A stretch of DNA of 64,000 nt, from contig NTMA01000023.1 of assembly GCA_002917075.1 (NCBI GenBank), positions 186,001 through 250,000 of the forward strand. Reading direction: 5' to 3'. The stretch comes from Hawksworthiomyces lignivorus (lineage: Eukaryota; Ascomycota; Sordariomycetes; Ophiostomatales; Ophiostomataceae). The translations under genes were made by a program, and so were the position numbers. Within the stretch, counting starts at the first letter, position 1. Each line of letters opens with the position of its first letter. Of this stretch, positions 34,529 through 45,012 are shown piece after piece. The notes beneath the pieces were generated by a model. It saw nothing but the letters and a program-made list of their open reading frames with translations. It did not search any database and was not told the origin of the DNA.

Positions 34529-34899
34529 CTGAAGCAGTTGCTGTCTAGTTAATGAAGAACGGCTAATCTAGAAGCGCTAGTCCATGGGAGTTGATCCAAG
34601 GCGATCAGAGACGGGGACAACACAGAGAATTTACGTTACAGACCTTGATCTTCAATAAACCTCAAAGTTGATTTTAAAGTGAAAAGCGCTATTATTCAAT
34701 CAGGGTTACTTAGGGTAGTGAAACGCATAGGGAAGAGAAAGAAACGGAGTTCATCGTGACAAAATAAATGTGGTTGCTATTGGAGGACATAGTTCATCAG
34801 GTAAAGTAAATAAGGGACACCAGATTATCTGGATACGACAAGGCCTAAAAATTCGAATCACTACCCGCAAATTCATTCCAAAACTCTTCCCCTTCCCGT
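34529..34899. other. Intergenic region
   Basis: About 370 bp between convergent stops of the hydrolase copy 2 and the coiled-coil gene; nothing recognised. Confidence 0.5.
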
Positions 34900-36405
34900 T
34901 CAGAGACTAAGTTGCTCCATCAACTCCTTTATCACCTCATTGCTCTCCTCTAGCTGCCTCCGCATCTGCACCAACATCTTGCCGGGCTGGCCCAATTGTC
35001 CCGCTAGGTCGTAATACCTCTTTTCCCACACTGGCAGGTCTCTCAGCCTTCCCGCTGCACTCAAGCCGAACCGTGCGTTCTTCTGGCTATCTCTGAGCTG
35101 CGCCGCCAAGTCTGCCACCTGGTTCAGCAGTGCTTTCCTGCCTGCCTCGCTCTCTGACTTTAGTTTTGCCATTGATGCCACCAGCGCTTGCTTTTCATCC
35201 GCTGCGTCTCTCTCGAGTTTGCTCTTCTCATCCCTGAGTTTATACAACTCGGCCTTCAGCGCTTCTCGCTCCTCTCCAAGGTCCGCGAGTCGCTTGCCCA
35301 GTGTCTCTCCCTCGCGTGTCAACTCCGCCACCTTGTCGCGGAGCTCCTTCGCCCCCTTCGCATCGGCCGCGGCGCGTGACTCTAGGTCCTTCTTCTCTTG
35401 CTGGAGTCTTGCCACTTCCGCCTGAAGCTTCTTGCGCTCGCTAGTATTAGTCTCATTCTGGCGAGCGGCTTCTGCTTCTAGCCTGGCGACCTGTTCTAGC
35501 AGGCTCTGCCTGTCGGCGGCGGCGGCCTGCTTCTGGTCCTGGGTCTCTTTCTTCAGCCTGGCGACCTGATCTAGCAGTTCTTTGGCATTCTTCTCGAGGG
35601 CAAGACGCTCGTTTGCTGCGCGTTTGAGCTCTTCGTCGTGTTTGCGCTGCTTCTCATCTTCCGCTGCTTTGCGAGCATCGGCTTCTCGCTTACGGGCATC
35701 GGCTTCGTCCTTGGTTTTCTGATCGAGCTCCTCTTTTCGCTGTCGCCATTTCTTGCGGAAGTCATCGAGATTGGATTTGTTGCGGACGACTTCATCCCGC
35801 ATGCCAGGAATCTGATCCAGGAGCGGGCCGAGATACTTTTTATTTTCATCCTCGGACGGAACCTTGGGTGAAGGTGTGCTGATAATCTTGGCGATTTCCG
35901 GATCAATGCCGAGCTCAGGTGGTCTATGGGTCTCGTTATTGCCATTAGTACCGTTTGCAGAAGAGTTGCTAGTGTCGATATCTAGAGGTGGCGACTTCGA
36001 GTTGCTCTCCTTTGTTGATCGGCTAGGTTCTAAGATGGATCCGTTGGATAGTGGAGGAACTTTGGATCCGGTGCCGAAGGCGTTGTTTGTGTTGTTGCCA
36101 TTGGTGGTGTTAGCAGCATTCCCGTTGGTAGCATTGTTACCCAGGGGCGTGAACCTCCCGCCGTTCTCCTTGGACTGGGTGGGCTCCGAAGTGGGCTGAA
36201 TCTGGGGTTGAGTTCCTGACTGCTTGGTATTATCTTTGGGATCCGGAGTGCCGCGGCCATTTATAGCTGGTGAGTTTTTGTTGCCGGTTGGATCAGGGAC
36301 CTGATTCCGCGCGGACCACCTTCTACTTCCCGATGAGTTTGCAGCAGCCGGGCCCCGCCTAGAGGAGGGCTCTTGTCGAGAACCTCTGTCGTCGGGAGAG
36401 GCCAT
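34900..36405 (-). CDS. Long coiled-coil protein, function unknown
   Basis: Single exon, 501 aa, from the ATG at 36405 (MASPDDRGSRQEPSSRR). Residues 1 to about 160 are disordered and rich in Ser, Asn, Gly and Pro (KNSPAINGRGTPDPKDN). Residues about 165-440 are an almost continuous coiled coil dominated by Lys, Glu, Ala, Gln and Leu with quasi-repeats such as LLDQVARLKKE, LLEQVARLEAE and LQAEVARLQQE. The last 60 residues contain an ordered-looking part (LPVWEKRYYDLAGQLGQPGK) and end with a short helix (MRRQLEESNEVIKELMEQL). No membrane segment, signal peptide or catalytic motif is present. I do not recognise the family. It lies between SesB-like hydrolase copy 2 and the NACHT gene. Confidence 0.75.
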   Translation of the reverse strand: MASPDDRGSRQEPSSRRGPAAANSSGSRRWSARNQVPDPTGNKNSPAINGRGTPDPKDNTKQSGTQPQIQPTSEPTQSKENGGRFTPLGNNATNGNAANTTNGNNTNNAFGTGSKVPPLSNGSILEPSRSTKESNSKSPPLDIDTSNSSANGTNGNNETHRPPELGIDPEIAKIISTPSPKVPSEDENKKYLGPLLDQIPGMRDEVVRNKSNLDDFRKKWRQRKEELDQKTKDEADARKREADARKAAEDEKQRKHDEELKRAANERLALEKNAKELLDQVARLKKETQDQKQAAAADRQSLLEQVARLEAEAARQNETNTSERKKLQAEVARLQQEKKDLESRAAADAKGAKELRDKVAELTREGETLGKRLADLGEEREALKAELYKLRDEKSKLERDAADEKQALVASMAKLKSESEAGRKALLNQVADLAAQLRDSQKNARFGLSAAGRLRDLPVWEKRYYDLAGQLGQPGKMLVQMRRQLEESNEVIKELMEQLSL

Positions 36406-37659
36406 ATTTCAGCTTCGCGGGGATTTGTTGTGGATCCCGTTACAGGTGAGAGTTGGGTTGTTATTATGGTGGCGTCAACCGTTCGGACTGAGGATTTGGG
36501 GCAATCACCTACAGGTGCTGACGGATACGTGATGCACCGCTTGCGGGGTAAGAATAAACGAAATTGGAAAATATGTTATGATATATGAAGGCCAATGTTG
36601 CTCTGCTGATTGCCGCCACTTCAGTTTGGCTAAACGAACATTGATACCTGGCATGGTATATATGTTCGATCCCTATAGATTTGTGAGCCGAAGCAAGTAG
36701 GCATATAACTTGCTGTATCTGTGCGCAAGAGCTGACGTCTCCCATGGTGTCTCATAAATTTTTGGCTAGTGGGAAAGGCAATAGTCGGTTCTTTGGGGGG
36801 CTTGAGCGATTGCAGCCCAATACTTCTTTGAAATTCTGGAAGAGTAGATATCGCGCTGTATGATGTGGCATTGAAGCTAGCACATAGGGCAGAGTGCGCG
36901 CTAATGCCCAAAATCTGCTTGCTAGCTCGCAATTACAGTGCTTACGCCACTACATTGTCCATAGCCTTGTGACTAAGATATCTTCCTCTTAGGGTGTCTC
37001 TCTACCACGCCTTTCCCTTTATGTCAGTAAGAAGTTGATCTCTTTTGACGTGGAGTTTTCGCAACCTAACAAGCATACTACTTAAATTGGGAAGTGTCAT
37101 CCACACCCATGCCGTCACTCAGTGCCACAGCGTTCACGCAAACCTAGCCCTGAATTTGGTGCTATTGAGAGGGTTGCATAGGCATACAGGAAGTCTGGGA
37201 GCGAGAGTATTAGGCCGCAATCGGAGACTATTAACATAATGACTAAAGCAGAGGGAAGGAAATGTTCAGAAACCTGAGGCTCTGCAGGCTGCTCGTGGCG
37301 CGCCCCTGAGACCTGTCAGCTGGCGGTAAATGCCTGGAGAGTAAGCGAGCGCCCACAAATCGTTACGTTCTCACTATTACTAGAATCTAGAGGATCGGTG
37401 GTTAATTTTTGTGCTCACAAATTTAATAGTTGTAACGAAGTATGTGTGATTCAATGAGATTCTGAGAGCCACTTGTTTTAAGTAAGGGGCTTGAACGTTC
37501 TAAGTCCATAGAAGCCAACGTTATTTTCCAGCAAGCGTCCTTTTGTTATAGACAATGAGGCAAATCAACTGCTCTTCTATTCCAGTGACGAGCAGCTTGA
37601 ACTTGGACAACGCTCATGACATAATCGCCCCTGCTCTACCACGGAGACGTATCCGCGGT
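36406..37659. other. Intergenic region
   Basis: About 1.25 kb between two minus-strand coiled-coil genes. No supported gene. It contains the second copy (37275-37290) of a 16-mer also found at 33184-33199. Confidence 0.45.
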
Positions 37660-38361
37660 CTAGTTTGGTGGCACTGCCCTGGATCGAGCTACCCTAGACC
37701 CAGAAGCCTGGAACTTGATGCGATCCTCAATATCATCCCCGTCTCCATCCCCACCCACCAAATATCCCTTCCGTAAACGGGTCTGGAGTCTCTCAACCAA
37801 GGCCTGTAGGTCTCTGGTCTTGTAATCCAAGTCCCAGGCCTCTTGCTTCTTTTTGTCGAGCCTTACATTCAGTTGAAGTATCTTATTTTCAGCCTCTTCC
37901 AGCATGTTTCCCATATCTTCATTGGCGTGTGCTGCCTTCTGCAACTCCCCCTCTAAGTGCTGTCTCTCTGTCTCTGCTCTCTCGAACTGCTGCTTCCACG
38001 CCGCAGCTTCTTTTTGCGCTTTCCGAAGTGCATCTTTGGGCGAGTTCTCTTGGATCCTCCGGCGAGCTTCATCTAAGATATTTTTGTTCTCCTCTAGGTA
38101 TTTGCCTCCCCCAGCCACCTCTATATCCATCAGTTTCAGCCCCTCGGGTTGGGAAAACAATGAGTCGGCGTCAGTCGATCTGACACTGTTGTCACGCTCT
38201 AGAGCTGGAGAAAAAACCTCAGTGCGCATGTTATGCTGAGACCTGCTTGATGTCGCATGTAGTCGCTGCTTGGCATTTGTGGATTTGTCGTATCCTCGAG
38301 CGTCACTCTGGGTGCGTCTATTAGAGGGTACATGATTTGAAAATTTTCCGTCTTCGGACAT
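37660..38361 (-). CDS. Short coiled-coil protein, function unknown
   Basis: Single exon, 233 aa, from the ATG at 38361 (MSEDGKFSNHVPSNRR). About 75 polar, basic residues are followed by a coiled coil from about residue 85 to 200 (ALRKAQKEAAAWKQQFERAE, then NMLEEAENKILQLNVRLDKK and LQALVERLQTRLRKG) and an acidic Gly/Asp patch (GGDGDGDDIEDR). The design, disordered N-terminus then coiled coil, is like the larger coiled-coil protein 1.3 kb downstream on the same strand, though no direct sequence similarity is evident. It is divergent from the NACHT gene, with about 490 bp between starts. Family not recognised. Confidence 0.68.
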   Translation of the reverse strand: MSEDGKFSNHVPSNRRTQSDARGYDKSTNAKQRLHATSSRSQHNMRTEVFSPALERDNSVRSTDADSLFSQPEGLKLMDIEVAGGGKYLEENKNILDEARRRIQENSPKDALRKAQKEAAAWKQQFERAETERQHLEGELQKAAHANEDMGNMLEEAENKILQLNVRLDKKKQEAWDLDYKTRDLQALVERLQTRLRKGYLVGGDGDGDDIEDRIKFQASGSRVARSRAVPPN

Positions 38362-38850
38362 GATATAAACAAACTTCGACTACGCGGCTTCAGATAAAAT
38401 AATGGTGGACAAGAATTGTGAGCGTGAGTAGATGGTGATACCGATAGAATATCTCAAATTGCGTGGACCGCAAGAAAGATGCTGCAGGGTGCGAGCATTT
38501 TAAAACAGACAAGCATTTAAAAGAGAGCGGTTATTTGCCTAAGCCGTGTATAAAGTTGTGGAAAGAGATGTTCGACTGGGAACGTCTAGGCACTCCATCA
38601 AAAAGCATTGGGCAGTTGGGCTCGAGAACAGCACACTGACAGCGCACAACCTGCAGGGGGGGTGCTTTCTGACAGGCAAAACCATTGACAAATCAACCTC
38701 TTTGGGTGTTTAGCTGCAAGATAATTTCTGTACAGCCTTGGTGGTGGCGCAGCTGATGTCTTGGAACGCTGATGCATTTATATTAAAATATCTCTTGTTG
38801 ATTAATGCCTCCTAGCGATTGTTGATGTAGGGATCAGCACCACTGACAAG
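38362..38850. promoter_or_regulatory. Divergent promoter between the short coiled-coil gene and the NACHT gene
   Basis: About 490 bp with no gene; must drive both genes. AT-rich near 38770-38810. No palindromic operator was found. Confidence 0.4.
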
Positions 38851-41800
38851 ATGCCAAAGCTTAAACGACTTTACCCTACTGTTGATGCACCGGACTGCTT
38901 GAGCGTTGAGTACATCTTCCCATCCCCGGCATGATCCCTCACTCTAAGAGCGAGGGATAGTGCTGGCTAATCGCCTCTCACACAAACGTACACACTGACT
39001 TCCCACCACAGCATTGTCCTCGTCCATGGTCTCGGTGGCCACTACCAGGAAACATGGCGGGCAGCAGACGGCACTCTCTGGCCCGCCGACCCAAATTTCT
39101 TGCCCCGATACATTCCCAACGCCAGAGTGCTCTCCTGGAGCTACAATGCGACTATCAACGGTAGTCTCAGGGACCTGAGATCCTGTGCGAGGATGCTCCT
39201 CAACGAGCTGAGCGACTTGAGAGACGATGATAATCTCTCGGCGAGGCCTTTGATATTTGTCGGCCACAGTCTTGGCGGTGTAGTTGTGAAGCGGGTAAGG
39301 AGGTTATGCCTATTTTCTGTAGCAATCTCTGCTAACCAGAGGGCTTCATAGGCCATATTTATTGCGGGCAACGAGACGGCGTATCAATCCCTTGAGAGGT
39401 CAATCTTAGGCATTGTAAGCGAGAAAATCTTCAGCTTCCTTTTCGTGCGCCCTGATCCCATAGAGTCCAGGCTGACGAACCCTGTCTTAGGTATTTTTCT
39501 CAACCCCTCATTATGGAGAAAGACAAGACTGGCCGGGATTTGTACGCGATGTGGTCACTTGCTACGGTTATCCTGGTAACAATGGTCCCACAGCCCAGAT
39601 GTTGGCGGATATTCAGCAACATTACACTGTGCTATCAGACGTGACCGAGGATTTTAAGCCGCTTCTCGAGCGCAACCGCGACCTGGGTATTGTCAGCTTT
39701 ATCGAATCCCACGAGAATCGGACACTCGGGCGTGTTGCAAGTTTGATCCTTCTAGCAGTTGATGCGTGTTTGCATGGTGAACCCCTATATCAATTCCTAG
39801 AAAATTGGCTAACAAGTCTGCATACGAACAGATTGTTGACCGTAACAATGGCTACCTTCAACTCGAGGGCGAGCGGCAAGACATTCTGAGCGGCGATCAC
39901 ATCTCGTTATGCCAGTTTACAAAAGACGACACTGGAGGTTTCGGTACACTCGGGAAAAAGCTCAAGTGGCTTACCGTGGACTCAAAAAGAGCAGAAGGTA
40001 GGTCGTGTTTCCTTCACGAGCAACTAGTTTTTGCCGAAACACATTGCTAATTCTGCAAAAATTCCGCAGGTCTTAATAACGCTGACCGCGAAGTGCTCAG
40101 CTCCCTCGACCCAGACAGGTTGCATGAGCGGTACCGCCAGTTCCGGCCTACTGCTAACACGTGCAAATGGATCAAGAAGCGACCGGAATATCAGGACTGG
40201 CTTAACTGGGGCAGCCGTTCTGACAAGGACTACACGAGGCTCTGGATTACGGGTGAAAAGGCTTGCGGCAAGACTTTCCTGGCGCGATATATTATGGACC
40301 AGGTGGCGCAGCTCGACAAGGCCACGGTGGTGCAATGCTTTGTGAACGGATCAGTCTCCTCACACTCCAACTGCCTCGCGGTGCTACGGTCTACGGCGCG
40401 ACAGCTCGCCGAGGTCTTCCCAAAGCTGATCGGTAAATTCCTCCGGAAACGATTCACGCTTGCTAAAGAAAGCGGGTCTATCAAGGACGTATGGACACTT
40501 GAGGAGCTCCTAGATGTATGGCCAAAGATGCTCAAGGAGGCGGCTACTACTAAGGGGTCCCGGATCATAGTGATCGTGGATGGGTTCGATGAACTTAGCG
40601 ACACTGAGCAAAAACTTTTCTTGGAGTGTGCCAACAGCAGAGAGCTGCGGGGCCTGGAGATGTTGCGGCTGCTAATCGTGTCCAACCCAGGCACCCTCGA
40701 CCTCACAGATCCTCGGTGGCGGTTCCAGCGGTATAGTATCATGCCGGACGACCTAGCCGAGGACATCTATAGCACCGTGTGGGAGGAGCTACGTGATATT
40801 CCGGGCCATGACGACGCATGGTGCGAGATGATTTGTAGCAAGATCTGCGACCGTGCTGGTGGTGTATACCTCTGGGCAACGGTGGTGATTGCCGACCTAA
40901 AGCTCACGCTGCTGTCCATCCCTGACGTCGAGAAGCACATTGATGGCCTACCGCGCGAGATGGCCGCGCTATACGACAAAATCCTCGGGAGAATCAAGGG
41001 CCGACTCAAAGGTGACACGGCACAGGTGCGCCACATCTTGCTGTGGATTGCCTTCCAGCAAGAGGAGCTGAGTACCGAGGAGTTGCGCACTGGCCTGGCG
41101 CTGGCAGGGATCCGCGAACAGTCGCCGCACACCGCCGTCAATGCCTCTCAACTCCTGTATTCCATGATCCCGCTCACCACAGTCCGGCCGAGTGTGATCC
41201 GTCTGTGCGGTCAGCTCGTGCGCTTCGATCGCCGCGACAACGTTGAGCTGATACATAACAGTCTGGCGAAGTACCTCATGAGCTCAGCGGCTGAGATCGA
41301 GCACCTGCATCCAAACCTGGAGCTGCCCCACCACAAGGATTTCCACATGGAACCGTGCACGTCACATACGCTGCTGGGGAACCTTTGTGCTGGTTATCTC
41401 GCTATGGTGCCGCCGTTCGGCGACCCGGGCGCCGCATTCGATCCCAGAGTCCGCGGTGCTAGGCAGACATGGGAGAACAAAGTGCGTGCTCGTGTGCGCG
41501 CATACGGGTTTGTCCGCTATGCTGCGCTATGCTGGTCAAAGCATTTGATGGATGCGAGGGTACTGACGGCCGACACAAATGAAGACAGGCAAACACGGGA
41601 GAAGCTGGAGACTGCTAACTCCCCTCTTGCGCTGTGTTGGACGGAGGTCTGGTGGTTGTTTCGGCGGTGGCCGAGTCTGCCGTATCCGGAATTAGGGCAG
41701 ACTCCGAAGTTAGATCATATCTTGTTCCATGAACCGATGTCTAGGCCGCCAACTTATTCCCTTCCTTCTCCTCCTCCTTCTCTTTATCCTCGTCCTCGTC

Positions 41801-42060
41801 CTCCTTCTCCTTCTCCTCCCCCTCTTCCTCGTCCTCCTCGTCCTTCTCCTCGTCCTCGTCCTTCTCCTCCTCTTCGTCCTTCTCCTCCTCCTCGTCCTTC
41901 CCCCCCACCACCTCCTCGTCCTCCTTCTCCTTCTCTTCCCTCTCCTCGTCGTCCTTCTCGTCCTCCTCATCCTCGTCATCCCCGTCCTCCATCTCCACCA
42001 CCTCCTTCTCCTCCTTCTCCTCCTTCTCCTCCTTGTTGTCCTTGTTGCTGTATTTTATAA
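38851..42060 (+). CDS. NLR-like protein: SesB alpha/beta hydrolase - NACHT, no repeat domain
   Basis: Six exons: 38851-38909, 39012-39294, 39352-39414, 39491-39736, 39832-39997, 40070-42060, encoding 935 aa. The hydrolase domain has DIVLVHGLGGHYQETW, elbow FVGHSLGGVVVKR (Ser106), VFFSTPHYG, GIVSFIESHENR and SGDHISLCQF (His about 240). The NACHT NTPase follows: Walker A GEKACGKT (334-341), Walker B RIIVIVDGFDEL (437-448), then a winged-helix-like helical region to about 800. Such STAND proteins control programmed cell death and non-self recognition in fungi. Instead of ANK, TPR or WD40 repeats, residues about 829-935 are a Pro/Ser/Arg tail coded by a pyrimidine-rich microsatellite, ending in a Cys cluster. 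Intron 4 (39737-39831) is GC..AG. It may be a truncated receptor or one whose sensor part was replaced. Confidence 0.87.
41755..42050 (+). repeat. Pyrimidine-rich imperfect trinucleotide tract (CCT/CTT/CGT)
   Basis: About 295 bp almost wholly of C and T with interspersed G in CGT units, forming the last coding part of the NACHT gene. All three plus frames and at least one minus frame are open over most of it: Pro/Ser/Arg in the gene's frame, Leu/Val in the next, and Asp/Glu/Lys on the opposite strand. Homopurine-homopyrimidine tracts are prone to slippage and H-DNA. Confidence 0.9.
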
Positions 42061-45012
42061 GAGCAGGTACTCTTAGACATAAGTGAGCATTCTCTCGTGA
42101 CTAAAAAGCATGCCGTACGCGCATCTGATACGATGAAAATAGTGTAAGCTTCAGTGAAACAAATGCTCCGATGATATTGCAGAATAGTTGATGATGATGT
42201 GGTTTAATATGTATACGAGATCCGTCTAAGTAGCAAAAGTAGTAGCAGCAGCTGATAGGAAAGTAATGAAATCATTAATAAACAAGAGTGATTATAGCTA
42301 TGCCTAGGGAGTATTCCTTTCAAGACGGGCCGTTAATCGGTTGTCTGGAACTTGGTAGTTCCATTTGAGCTCACATAGCACGAGATGGACTGCTGGTCCA
42401 ACATTATTCAAGCGGCGGCTCAAATCTCTTGGAGTTTAGGTCCATCTCGAGATCTTGTTTGTAGTGCCACATTAGTGTAATTATATGTGCTCCAACGATT
42501 TATTTGTTGTCTCGTGGTACATATGGAAGCAGAGTCGGTATTTTGTATATGGTAGAACTAAGCAGCGAAGCCGATATGGCTCGTAAGGTTACCAACACCT
42601 CCCCTTCTTCCCATGGCACATTCGATTCAAATCACCAAGACAGCCTGCGGCTCCAGTTTATCATCAAAGGAATACCCCGTTCTAAAGCAACACAACAGGA
42701 AACTGCAGTGGAGTATTGGCCTAAAATTGGAGAAACTCTTAAATGACAAAGAATTTTAGTTCATTCTCCATCTCTGCGCTACTTGCTCCTTCTGGGTGTA
42801 ATCAACCGTCACACGATATGAGTACATATATTCCCTTATACCTATAGTTTGAATTTTGCTTGGAGGCCTATTTATTTCTCCACAAGGGATATAAATCAGC
42901 AGGGAACCTCTGCGGAAAAAAATATGGACTCCACTAAATAGGTAGTCAGCCTTAGAGTTTAGGAAACTTGTCTCAGCCGGTACCTGCATATCTAGAGATG
43001 ATCAAAAGTATAATAAATAATCGGTAACCACTGTTTACTTTGACTATCGTATAAAACCAAAATGATGGAAATAGCTGAATCCTTTGCTAGACTAGATATT
43101 CAGCTCTCGAAGTTGTCAAACTGCCAGGAACTAAGAGTTTCTGGAATGCCACTCGAGCGCAAATTCAGGTTCTGAAACCACAGCTTAGTTTCTGAGAAAG
43201 GAGGCGATCCAAGAGTAACAATGCGGTTAAACTAGAAGCTTTCAATTGAATGTGTTGTGGGATCAGTAGCAAGGTACACTTTACGCGTAGGCGATGCAGG
43301 CGGATGCGAAGGAGAAAAGAAAAAGGCGAATCTTTTCAAGGCACATCTCTCTAGATAAACTATAAATTTGCTTACAGCATAACTGTAGTTGGTGATCTAC
43401 AACACCATTTCTTAGAATTTCGGTGTATGATCAGCGACTTTCGGCTTGGCAAAACCGCTGTTGCTGCTCTTTGCAAGGAAAGTTGCGAAAAGCACAGACA
43501 GAATGCAAAGCGCCAGGGAGCACAACAAACGATGAACTGGGCATCCCTTCTTACCACCATACCATATTACAATGAATATGATATATTAATATTTTCTTTT
43601 CTTTTGTGAGAACGACAAACACGATTTTCTCGTAAATCTTGTAGAAGATCCGTATAGCATGCTTCCAAACGCGACATATACAATCTACGGGTCTGACGCG
43701 AATTTCTAACCATAATTTTTGGAATCTGTTCCTGATGACAATAAGTGCGTATGTTCTCATAGACTGCTATAAAATTTTATATGCGTCGATTAGTGTCTAC
43801 TCGTTTGGATAAGACAAAATTAAGCCCAAATAACTCTGTCATATGCAGTTTCACCTATTAGGGATTGTAAACAGCACCTGTGACAAAATTACAGCCACGC
43901 TGAAGAAGCCATGCTATGATGCCCTCTCGCCCTAGACCTGAGTCGCTTTCTAGTACTCCATGTGTGTTCCTATAATCCCCCCCTAATCTCGGTGGAAAAA
44001 TAGGGGAAGGTTCCATAATTCGCTATCTATATAGGGATGCAACCGCATTCCAATCCTAATTGAACTTTTCGGTTGTTTCTTTTGGACGGTTATTGAAAAA
44101 CGGTATCTAACCCCTGTTGGCAGGTGGCAGTTGTCACAAATGCTCACACATATTATACCGGGGGATGCCAGCTGATATGTGGGTCAGAATCTCAGGTGAA
44201 TTCCCCGCAAAAGAAAGGATAGACATAAGGGTCTAAGGGTCTTAAATATGTACCAAGATTATTCTCTGGACGATCTCGCCTTATAATCAATATCGTATTT
44301 GATCAACAAGAGCGGATTCGGCCGAGATTCAGCCCCTTTCTCTAAAGGTGTTGTGCAAGGGATATCTACCTCTGCGGCTAGCCTTCTAAACTTCAACGCT
44401 TCTATAATCTTGCTTGTCAGACGCAGGATCCATTCAGGTGCAATCGTAAGCAAGAGGGACGGAATGAGGTCGGATTTTCTGAATTTCTAGGATTTGAAAG
44501 ACCCTTAAAACCACAGCAAATCCTTGGCATTCTAGCCAGAAACGGAAGTTGATGAGACGTGATGTAAGTGTAGAAATCCTGTTTTTACACTGTTTCGGCT
44601 GCTTCGGACAAAATTAAACTTTTTTACATATCCAATATGGCCATGAATTTTGAATAATGAAAACAACGGCCCTTGTATTAACCATCACGAAAGAACAGTG
44701 ATCACACGTCTCTTTCATTTGTATGTTCTTAGGGATAGTCTGCCAGGGTCGGACACAAATCCTGCTCTAACATCGCGGCTAATACTCTCTGTCATCCCTT
44801 TTTAAGGTTTTCACTTTTATCTCAAAATGGAAAGTCGTAATTTATATTAGAGGTAATTAGGTGTCGGATTCATACAGCCAATGCGATATACTGATAATCT
44901 TTCATAAATAAGGTACGAGCAGACTTTCATCATCACCCAGTGAACAGCAGAAGCACCATCATTTTATTGCAAAATAGGAAGAAAAACTGAATTGTCGAGT
45001 ACAACTACTTCC
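42061..45012. other. Gene-poor AT-rich interval
   Basis: Nearly 3 kb without a supported gene; only ORFs below 80 codons with no domains. A short inverted pair, TAAGGGTCTT at 44234-44243 and its complement at 44499-44508, is the only repeat noted. Could be decayed repeat DNA; no transposase remains recognised. Confidence 0.45.

Noticed and set aside
41710..42001. Minus-strand acidic (Asp/Glu/Lys) and Arg-rich ORFs
   Set aside because: They are shadows of the pyrimidine tract at the end of the NACHT gene.
44234..44508. Possible 275-bp MITE with 10-bp inverted ends (TAAGGGTCTT)
   Set aside because: The inverted pair is only 10 bp, with no matching flanks and no target-site duplication seen; this length is expected by chance in 3 kb of AT-rich DNA.
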